This document shows, in pieces, positions 58,733 to 64,000 of a stretch of DNA of 64,000 bases (within the stretch, counting starts at the first letter, position 1; each line of letters opens with the position of its first letter). The DNA lies in assembly GCF_013449735.1 (NCBI RefSeq), contig NZ_JACBNY010000007.1:34216-98215 (forward strand), read 5' to 3'. Both the position numbers and the translations under genes were made by a program. Origin of the DNA: Pseudolactococcus laudensis. GTDB lineage: Bacteria > Bacillota > Bacilli > Lactobacillales > Streptococcaceae. Under the pieces are notes generated by a model. It searched no databases. It had not been told where the DNA came from and saw nothing but the letters and a program-made list of their open reading frames with translations.

Positions 58733-59710
58733 TTATTTTCTCCTTGTCGTTTCTCTTTCGATATAGGTTACTGGCAACATAATTTTTTTTTCAGTCACAG
58801 GTCGTTTATCAATTAAAGCATGCAGCAATTTTGCAGCTTCCATTCCAATTTTATAGGCTGGTTGCCTAATTGTTGATAGAGCTGGGTATAAAAATTTACT
58901 CATTGGAATATCATCATAACCGATAATTTGAATATCTTCCGGAACACTAAAATTTCGTTTTAAAGCTTCATGAAGTAACGCAATTGCATGAATATCACTT
59001 GGACAAATCATGCTATCAGTTTCTTTAAATTGTTCAAAAATAATCTTTGCATCCTGTTCTACTTCACCAAAATCAAAGGAATGACTTTGATAAACATCAA
59101 ACGCTATCTTACCTTCAAGTACTTGCACCATACCATTAAAGCGTTCTTCAAGACTATTCAAGCCTTTAGGACCTTTAACCACTAAAATTTTCTTAGGATG
59201 AGTTTTTAAAATTTCTTGTGCTGAAAGTTTACCTCCCATAAAATCATCGGATACGACACCATATTCTGACTCTTTATATGCTCTATCCGTCATCACAACA
59301 GGATTATTGAAAGTTTTCAGCTTACTATTTTCATTTTCACTATTAGCTGTGATAATGCCCGCCACATTTTGCATAGAAAATGACTCAATGTAGCTTTCTT
59401 CTATTTCATTATTACTTTTTACATTTCCTAAAATGACCTGGTAACCAACTTCATAAAAGTATTCTTCCACTCCCTTAGCAAGCATGGGAAAATAAGGATT
59501 TGAAATATCAGGTAAAAGCAAACCGATTAACTTTGATTTCTTTTGTGTAAGAGAACGCGCCACCTCATTTGGGACATAGGCTAATTCCTCAATAGCCTTC
59601 TCGATTTTTTTTTGCACATCTTTAGCAACATATCCCTTACCGCTTATAAAACGTGAGACTGTTGATTTTGAAACACCTGCAGATTTTGCGACATCAACGA
59701 TCGTTGCCAT
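58733..59710 (-). CDS. rbsR: LacI-family ribose operon repressor RbsR
   Basis: A 325-residue repressor with an N-terminal helix-turn-helix (ATIVDVAKSAGVSKSTVSRF, residues 2-21), hinge helix near VARSLTQ, and a periplasmic-binding-like sensor domain (LIGLLLPDISNPYFPMLAKG). Start at 59710, with AAAAGGGGAAACAG upstream, rather than the in-frame ATG 13 codons earlier. It is the first gene of rbsRKDACB and likely represses it in the absence of ribose. Intact. Confidence 0.93.
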   Translation of the reverse strand: MATIVDVAKSAGVSKSTVSRFISGKGYVAKDVQKKIEKAIEELAYVPNEVARSLTQKKSKLIGLLLPDISNPYFPMLAKGVEEYFYEVGYQVILGNVKSNNEIEESYIESFSMQNVAGIITANSENENSKLKTFNNPVVMTDRAYKESEYGVVSDDFMGGKLSAQEILKTHPKKILVVKGPKGLNSLEERFNGMVQVLEGKIAFDVYQSHSFDFGEVEQDAKIIFEQFKETDSMICPSDIHAIALLHEALKRNFSVPEDIQIIGYDDIPMSKFLYPALSTIRQPAYKIGMEAAKLLHALIDKRPVTEKKIMLPVTYIERETTRRK

Positions 59711-59778
59711 CTGTTTCCCCTTTTCTAAAATATGGTACCGTTCCCACATCTTCTGTTAAAAACCCTTAATTTAATTAA

Positions 59779-59807
59779 AGTATAGCGCTTACATTACGAG
59801 ATGTCAA
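59779..59807 (-). promoter_or_regulatory. rbs promoter with cre site in the spacer
   Basis: TTGACA (59802-59807), 17 bases, TATACT (59779-59784) on the minus strand. TGTAAGCGCTATAC (59780-59793) fits cre and overlaps the -10. The AT dyad TTAATTTAATTAA just downstream may bind RbsR. Confidence 0.8.
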
Positions 59808-59810
59808 GCC

Positions 59811-59971
59811 TTTTTAAAATAAAAAATAAAATTTTTGAAGTGTTCATTAATTTGGGAAGTAGAGCTTAACAACAATAAATACGCCTATCCCAACAAAGAA
59901 CTGGCAGGATAAGAGTATTCAAGATCTAGCAAATATTTATTCACTTAAAACGTGGCATAACTTCTCTCCAC
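59811..59971. other. Gap between rbs and galM, no firm feature
   Basis: An AT-rich stretch between the rbs promoter and galM end. A short plus-strand frame (PTKNWQDKSIQDLANIYSLK, from about 59,888) reads as plausible protein but has no start; it may be a gene remnant. Confidence 0.25.
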
Positions 59972-61006
59972 TCAAAATTTAAGAAGATAGGTTGTTTTAG
60001 CATGATAGACTTGATCAGGGCGCAACACAATCTCACCAAAGTCCTCAAACTCAATCGCACCTGGTGCTGCCTGCGTTTCAAATGTGATGCCACCATGATG
60101 CCCCAATGTTTTCCCGCGCATGTTCATCTTATCCTGTCCAAAATTTGCCGTGAAGATGACGATCGTCTCTTGATCCGTCTCCACTTCAACCGAAACTTTC
60201 CCATCAGGGCTTTGCAAAATGGCATCAGCACCCTTTTCATGCGACAGGAAAAAGGGATGGTCAATACCGGAAAACAAATCTTTTTGCGCATCGTTTGCCA
60301 ACTCAAAACAGTCTTTTAATGACTTTGCTGTTCTGAAATCAAAGGCTGTGCCGTTCACACCTCGTTTTTCACCCGTCACAGTTCCGTCAGAATTTAAAAC
60401 AGCAAACTGATCTGCCACCACAGTCAACTCATGCCCATCAATCGGTGTCTCAACATCTCCAGTTAAGTTAAAATAGACATGATTGGTCGGATTGTAAAGC
60501 GTTGTTTGATCTGTTTGGGCTTGGTAAACGAGTGTCCATTCATTTTGATTGTTGAGCGAATAGGTGACAGAAGTTGTCAGATTACCTGGAAAACCATTTT
60601 CACCATCTGGACTTGTCAATGTGAAGATAACACTAACTTCGTCTTCTGTCCTGATGATCTGACTTTGCCAGATTTTGCCTTCAAAGCTTGGTGCGCCACC
60701 ATGTAAGGTGTGTCCTGCTTCAGTATTTGTTTGGACTTGATATGTCTTGCCATCAAGTTTAAATCGACCCGAATTGATTCGCCCTGCGACACGACCAATC
60801 GTCGCACCTATATAACTATCCTGTGTCGTATAGTCTTCAGATGATTCAAAACCCAGGACGATATTTCTCTCCCCTGTATCAGTTGGCACTACTAAGTTAA
60901 CAATCCTTGCACCAAAATCAGAGACATCAAGCCTGACTCCCTTATCATTCACCATTGAAAATAAGTTAGTCCCATTACCAAGATAACTTTTTCTGACTTC
61001 CATCAC
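59972..61006 (-). CDS. galM: Aldose 1-epimerase (galactose mutarotase)
   Basis: A 344-residue enzyme that interconverts alpha and beta anomers of galactose and glucose. NTEAGHTLHGGAPSFEGKIW (about 92-111) has a key histidine, NPTNHVYFNLTGD a second, and the C-terminal QAAPGAIEFEDFGEIVL holds the catalytic glutamate region. It stands alone behind a consensus promoter with a strong cre site. Complete. Confidence 0.94.
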   Translation of the reverse strand: MMEVRKSYLGNGTNLFSMVNDKGVRLDVSDFGARIVNLVVPTDTGERNIVLGFESSEDYTTQDSYIGATIGRVAGRINSGRFKLDGKTYQVQTNTEAGHTLHGGAPSFEGKIWQSQIIRTEDEVSVIFTLTSPDGENGFPGNLTTSVTYSLNNQNEWTLVYQAQTDQTTLYNPTNHVYFNLTGDVETPIDGHELTVVADQFAVLNSDGTVTGEKRGVNGTAFDFRTAKSLKDCFELANDAQKDLFSGIDHPFFLSHEKGADAILQSPDGKVSVEVETDQETIVIFTANFGQDKMNMRGKTLGHHGGITFETQAAPGAIEFEDFGEIVLRPDQVYHAKTTYLLKF

Positions 61007-61107
61007 ATACCTCTATCTTTTAAAAATGTTTTTTCAAAACCCAACATCTGAAATACTTCTCTCGTGCTCATATTTTTCCCCTGAAAATATATTTTATTAA
61101 CTTATTT

Positions 61108-61136
61108 AGTGTAAACGATTTCAAAATGCTTGTCAA
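61108..61136 (-). promoter_or_regulatory. galM promoter with cre site overlapping the -10
   Basis: TTGACA (61131-61136), 17 bases, TACACT (61108-61113) on the minus strand. TGTAAACGATTTCA (61110-61123, plus strand) is a cre dyad, so CcpA repression is expected. The 100 bases on to the galM start and the 120 bases to the GNAT gene hold nothing else clear. Confidence 0.8.
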
Positions 61137-61258
61137 CATAATCAAACAACCTAAAACTAAATTTTTATTTTATTGTTTGGTACGCTTGTTTTTGTTTATT
61201 TAATATTACAATACAAAATATAGAGGTAAGTGATATCTAGAAAAAGGATGAAATTTAA

Positions 61259-62029
61259 ATGATGGATAATAAAACTATACTGCAAATCGTGATGCTTCAA
61301 TCGGCTATTGATTTATGTTGTCAGCCGGATGATTTTCGCTCGCTACAAAATAAAGTTGTGATATCATCTGAAAACGCAGAGGCACGGAAATATTTGACAT
61401 TGCCGTTTTTCTGCCATTTGGTTTCCTACGGTAATAATATCGTGGCTTCAGTAGACACTTCGGTTGTTGATATCGTAGACTCATACATCAATAAGTTTGA
61501 AGTCGGACATTGTTTTGAAACGCCAAATTTATACGTCCTAAACCAAGCACTTGTAAAGCATGGGATGCAAGTCTGTTTTATGGCAGAATATTTTCTACCT
61601 GACCTTGAACAGTTGACACTTCTACCGTGTGACTATGACCTTAAAATTCTAAAGCCTGACGATTTGACTGATTTATATATCACTGAGTGGGAAAATGCCT
61701 TGTGTGAGGACCGCAAGCACTTAGATGTTTTAGCTGTTGGTGCTTATGATCAGGGGAAGTTAATCGGTTTGGCAGGCTGTTCAGCGGATTGTGAGAGCAT
61801 GTGGCAGATCGGTGTTGATGTCCTGCCTGACTATCGAAAGCAAGGTATCGCCGCTGCTTTGACAAGCGCTTTGGCTCTGGAAATTATCGAGTTAGGTAAA
61901 GTGCCGTTTTACTGTTGTGCTTGGTCAAATCTTCGCTCAGTAAGAAATGCAATCAAAAGTGGCTTCAGGCCAGCATGGGTTGAACTGACAACGAAAAGCA
62001 AAGCCTTCGTTAATCAGCTCAATCAATAA
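61259..62029 (+). CDS. GNAT-family acetyltransferase
   Basis: A 256-residue protein with a C-terminal GNAT domain. IGVDVLPDYRKQGIAAALTS (about 181-200) contains the acetyl-CoA loop (RKQGIA), and CAWSNLRSVRNAIKSGFRPA is the last strand-helix. The N-terminal 120 residues are unlike common GNAT proteins and may bind the substrate. Substrate unknown. It is the only plus-strand gene in this region, flanked by galM and a terminator. AAAAAGGATG precedes the start. Confidence 0.8.
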   Translation: MMDNKTILQIVMLQSAIDLCCQPDDFRSLQNKVVISSENAEARKYLTLPFFCHLVSYGNNIVASVDTSVVDIVDSYINKFEVGHCFETPNLYVLNQALVKHGMQVCFMAEYFLPDLEQLTLLPCDYDLKILKPDDLTDLYITEWENALCEDRKHLDVLAVGAYDQGKLIGLAGCSADCESMWQIGVDVLPDYRKQGIAAALTSALALEIIELGKVPFYCCAWSNLRSVRNAIKSGFRPAWVELTTKSKAFVNQLNQ

Positions 62030-62040
62030 GATAATAACAA

Positions 62041-62077
62041 AAAGAGCTAGCTGATGATGCCTATCAGTTAGCTCTTT
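62041..62077 (+). terminator. Terminator shared by GNAT and the CMD operon
   Basis: AAAGAGCTAGCTGAT-7-ATCAGTTAGCTCTTT stem with one G-T mismatch; T/A runs on both sides suit convergent genes. Confidence 0.85.
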
Positions 62078-62122
62078 AATCTTGTCAAATCGTCGTTTTA
62101 CTTGAAGTTGTCTACCTCAGCG

Positions 62123-62428
62123 CTATTCGTCCAATGCTTCAAGTGCTATCGGTAGTGCTTGAAGCACACCATTTCCTGCTGCTGGTAGACCAATTAATAG
62201 ACTGCTGATGATTTCTTCACGTGTTGCACCATTTGCTTGCGCCATTTTGACATGAAAAGGAATCCCGCTTTCAAGACGCATGACTGCCAATACCGCAAGA
62301 TAGACGAGTGCCTCCGTTTTCTTGTCAAGGGCACTTGCTTGATCCAGTTTCTGTACGGCTTCCAGCCATGCCGTTTGATGTTCCGGTGCTTCTTTTGCAA
62401 AAGTTTCAAATGCCTTGCTGACTTTCAT
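62123..62428 (-). CDS. Carboxymuconolactone decarboxylase-like protein without the CxxC
   Basis: A ~101-residue protein of the CMD/AhpD fold: DKKTEALVYLAVLAVMRLESG, IPFHVKMAQANGATREEI, IISSLLIGLPAAGNG. AhpD-type members have a CxxC pair before the conserved His; here the stretch is SGIPFH and the protein has no cysteine at all, so thiol peroxidase activity is not expected. It is the last gene of the TetR operon. Two ATGs are adjacent; the second is used. Confidence 0.8.
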   Translation of the reverse strand: MKVSKAFETFAKEAPEHQTAWLEAVQKLDQASALDKKTEALVYLAVLAVMRLESGIPFHVKMAQANGATREEIISSLLIGLPAAGNGVLQALPIALEALDE

Positions 62429-62446
62429 CATCTCCTAGCCATCCTT

Positions 62447-62701
62447 TCATAGAGTTTTATAAAATAAACGCAGGCGCTCTTTTATTTGGTCAGATAAAAA
62501 TTTGTCCGGTATGCCTTCAATAGCACCTTGAATGCCATAGAGCATATGCAAACACGCACCAGAATCTACTGTCATACGAATCCGAAAAAAGGCTTCTTCC
62601 GCACCTATCTGTCGCAATTGTTCCGGCGTTTCAATGTTAATTTTTCTAAGGTTGTCTTCTAGAACTTTGCCGACATTCGGCAAATCAGATAATGCGCTCA
62701 T
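62447..62701 (-). CDS. TfoX C-terminal domain protein
   Basis: An ~85-residue protein matching the TfoX C-terminal domain: LSDLPNVGKVLEDNLRKINI (helix-hairpin-helix-like), TPEQLRQIGAEEAFFRIR, and CLHMLYGIQGAIEGI. TfoX relates to competence regulation in Gram-negatives, but stand-alone C-domains occur widely without known function. It follows the zinc-ribbon gene by six bases and precedes the CMD gene. Confidence 0.82.
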   Translation of the reverse strand: MSALSDLPNVGKVLEDNLRKINIETPEQLRQIGAEEAFFRIRMTVDSGACLHMLYGIQGAIEGIPDKFLSDQIKERLRLFYKTL

Positions 62702-62713
62702 CATCATACCTCC

Positions 62714-62959
62714 TTATCCCAAGTCATCTGGCCATGCCGGCAGCTTTTTCATCATGGCTTCCGCAACTTCCTGCGCAGCTGTTCGATCAAACCCCTGCGT
62801 TCGGACGATAAAGTCTATCAGACTTAAACGCTTTTCTTCGAACGACTGCATCGAGCCGTCTTGTCGCGCACAATGCACGCAATAGTCTTTGCTGGTATCA
62901 CCCATTGCAAACTCAGACGGCGTATTCATAGGCATACCACAAGCGATACATTTTTTCAT
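62714..62959 (-). CDS. Zinc-ribbon protein
   Basis: An 81-residue protein with an N-terminal CxxC pair (KKCIACGMPM) and a second CxxC (DYCVHCARQD), forming a zinc ribbon over about residues 3-31, then a helical C-terminus (LSLIDFIVRTQGFDRTAAQEVAEAM). GGAGGAG precedes the ATG at 62959. This short ribbon protein is often annotated as an AraC-associated or hypothetical protein. Its role is unknown; operon partners are a TetR regulator and TfoX_C. Confidence 0.75.
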   Translation of the reverse strand: MKKCIACGMPMNTPSEFAMGDTSKDYCVHCARQDGSMQSFEEKRLSLIDFIVRTQGFDRTAAQEVAEAMMKKLPAWPDDLG

Positions 62960-62976
62960 AAGCGACTCCTCCAATG

Positions 62977-63570
62977 CTACTTTTTAATCAAGTCAATATA
63001 ACTGTTTAACAGGTCATCTTTATATCGTGCGATCACAGATTCGCCACTTGGTGAGAAAAACTCGCTATTCTGCAAATAATAGTGAATCAAGCCAAGCCAA
63101 GTATTATAGGTCATGTGAGTTGATAATTGTTTAAGTGTTCCATTCTCAATGCCACGTTGCAAAGCGATGAAAAAATGATGTGAAGCGATAGAATTTAAGG
63201 AAATGAAAAGATTCCTTGCTTCCAAAGATAAATTAGGCAGCTCATGTATGAGATATTTGTAAAATACCTCATTTTCGCCAATAATTTCAAGATGTGCTTT
63301 AAGAAGTATTTCTATGTCACTATTGGCAGCGGAAAGTCCATGCAACTTGTTCCCGATGTCATCAGAAAATCTCTCCAAGGCTTGAAACAATAGTGCTTCT
63401 CTTGTCGGGAAGTGAACAAAGATAGTGCCATGTGCCACACCTGCTTTCTGTGCAATCGTATGGGTTGGAACAGAAAATCCCTGAGCGATATAAACAGACA
63501 TAGCCGTTTCGATAATATGTTCACGCGTAGCTATTTTTTGAAGTTGACGCTTTCCTTGTACTTTTTCCAT
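62977..63570 (-). CDS. TetR-family regulator
   Basis: A 197-residue regulator with the N-terminal TetR helix-turn-helix (IIETAMSVYIAQGFSVPTHT, IAQKAGVAHGTIFVHFPTRE, about 19-58) and a diverse C-terminal sensor domain. First gene of an operon with the zinc-ribbon, TfoX_C and CMD genes. A dyad operator overlaps its promoter, so autoregulation is likely. The effector is unknown. Confidence 0.88.
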   Translation of the reverse strand: MEKVQGKRQLQKIATREHIIETAMSVYIAQGFSVPTHTIAQKAGVAHGTIFVHFPTREALLFQALERFSDDIGNKLHGLSAANSDIEILLKAHLEIIGENEVFYKYLIHELPNLSLEARNLFISLNSIASHHFFIALQRGIENGTLKQLSTHMTYNTWLGLIHYYLQNSEFFSPSGESVIARYKDDLLNSYIDLIKK

Positions 63571-63608
63571 ATAATAATAGACTCCACATTAATTGATTTC
63601 GAACTCAC

Positions 63609-63650
63609 TGAGTATACACTCATTATAAATCTTTTATAAGAAAAAATCAA
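63609..63650 (-). promoter_or_regulatory. TetR operon promoter and dyad operator
   Basis: TTGATT (63645-63650), 17 bases, TATAAT (63622-63627) on the minus strand, followed directly by the dyad TGAGTGTATACTCA (63609-63622). A repressor bound here would block initiation. The TetR product is the likely ligand. Confidence 0.75.
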
Positions 63651-64000
63651 CAGAGAGCTTGAAACTTCGTCATTTATAAATGATAAACAATAATAATTCT
63701 CTATTTGAAAGCCTCAAAAAAACAGCTTGCCACAATAGACAAACTGTTTCGAGGGGGGCTAAGTTAGGGTGAGCACAGACTGATTGCTCAGTGCAGCTTA
63801 GCACTTTCGGTTCGCTTCGATTTTAATATTTTAGTAAAGGGCACCTCTAATAACTACCAATTAATTCACCTCAAAATGAAATTAGAAAAAAACACAGAAA
63901 ACTAAGCATAGTCTACTGTGTTTTTCTTTATGTTACAGACGCCACTTGACTGTTTATTCTTATTTTAGACAGATTACCGCCATGTTTTGAGATTTAAACG
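63651..64000. other. End region without a gene, structured sequence
   Basis: No convincing coding frame. Two hairpin-prone stretches: AAACAG/CTGTTT (about 63,719-63,748), and GCTAAG/CTTAGC (about 63,757-63,803) enclosing GAGCA/TGCTC. A terminator lies at 63,888-63,925. GGGCACCTCTAATAACTACC (from 63,840) looks like the outer end of an IS5-type insertion sequence, unproven. The last bases may be the end of a gene beyond the window. Confidence 0.3.
63888..63925. terminator. Bidirectional-looking terminator
   Basis: AAAAACACAG-18-CTGTGTTTTT stem with T runs on both sides; it probably ends a transcript coming from beyond the window's right edge or from the structured region. Confidence 0.75.

Overview
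This window looks like a chromosome segment of a low-GC Gram-positive coccus of the family Streptococcaceae, most likely Lactococcus or a close relative. The evidence is gene order and sites: dfrA-clpX-ysxC, murB-potABCD, pfkA-pyk with a cre site, gpsA-galU, dltXABCD, a PurBox upstream of purH, and many CcpA-type cre sites. The genus call is inferred from synteny only.

Layout. Positions 1-9,100 (minus strand) are a decayed mobile/defence region: an unknown HTH-like protein, collapsed large serine recombinases, a DUF2800 fragment, phage/ICE-type small proteins, a sigma-like factor, two overlapping zinc metalloprotease genes, and a type I restriction locus in which a deletion joins hsdM to hsdR and removes hsdS. 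It ends beside rlmD, whose 3' end is a known integration site for streptococcal elements. Positions 9,300-24,250 (minus) are core genes: rlmD; murB-potABCD with three extra non-transport genes embedded; rarD; hom-thrB; and dfrA-(56-aa membrane protein)-clpX-ysxC. A frameshifted Gtf3-like glycosyltransferase and a small repeat element with imperfect terminal inverted repeats follow. Positions 25,770-32,400 (minus) hold an alpha-carbonic anhydrase with no ATG start, pyk, pfkA, nagA, and a telA/xpaC pair. Positions 32,500-42,060 (plus) hold gpsA-galU, a NusG-II protein with isoprenoid genes and rsmG, and dltXABCD (D-alanylation of teichoic acids).

Positions 42,100-63,600 (mostly minus) are regulation and sugar use: a MarR-controlled ABC exporter with a nonsense mutation in the permease; galE and sucrose phosphorylase; purH; an ascorbate/pentose-type PTS operon with split transketolase and a broken EIIC; a ribose operon (rbsRKDACB) collapsed by deletions, including an in-frame chimera of the start of rbsB with the end of a class III fructose-1,6-bisphosphatase gene; galM; a GNAT gene; and a TetR-zinc ribbon-TfoX_C-CMD operon.

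Two themes stand out. First, gene decay is unusually dense: about eleven genes carry nonsense codons, frameshifts or fusion deletions, mainly in mobile, restriction, export and sugar-uptake functions, while housekeeping genes are intact. Second, the carbohydrate promoters carry cre sites overlapping near-consensus -35/-10 elements even where the genes are broken, so regulatory DNA has outlived the proteins. The best candidate novelty is the rbsB-fbp chimera. No wholly new system could be proven from sequence alone.
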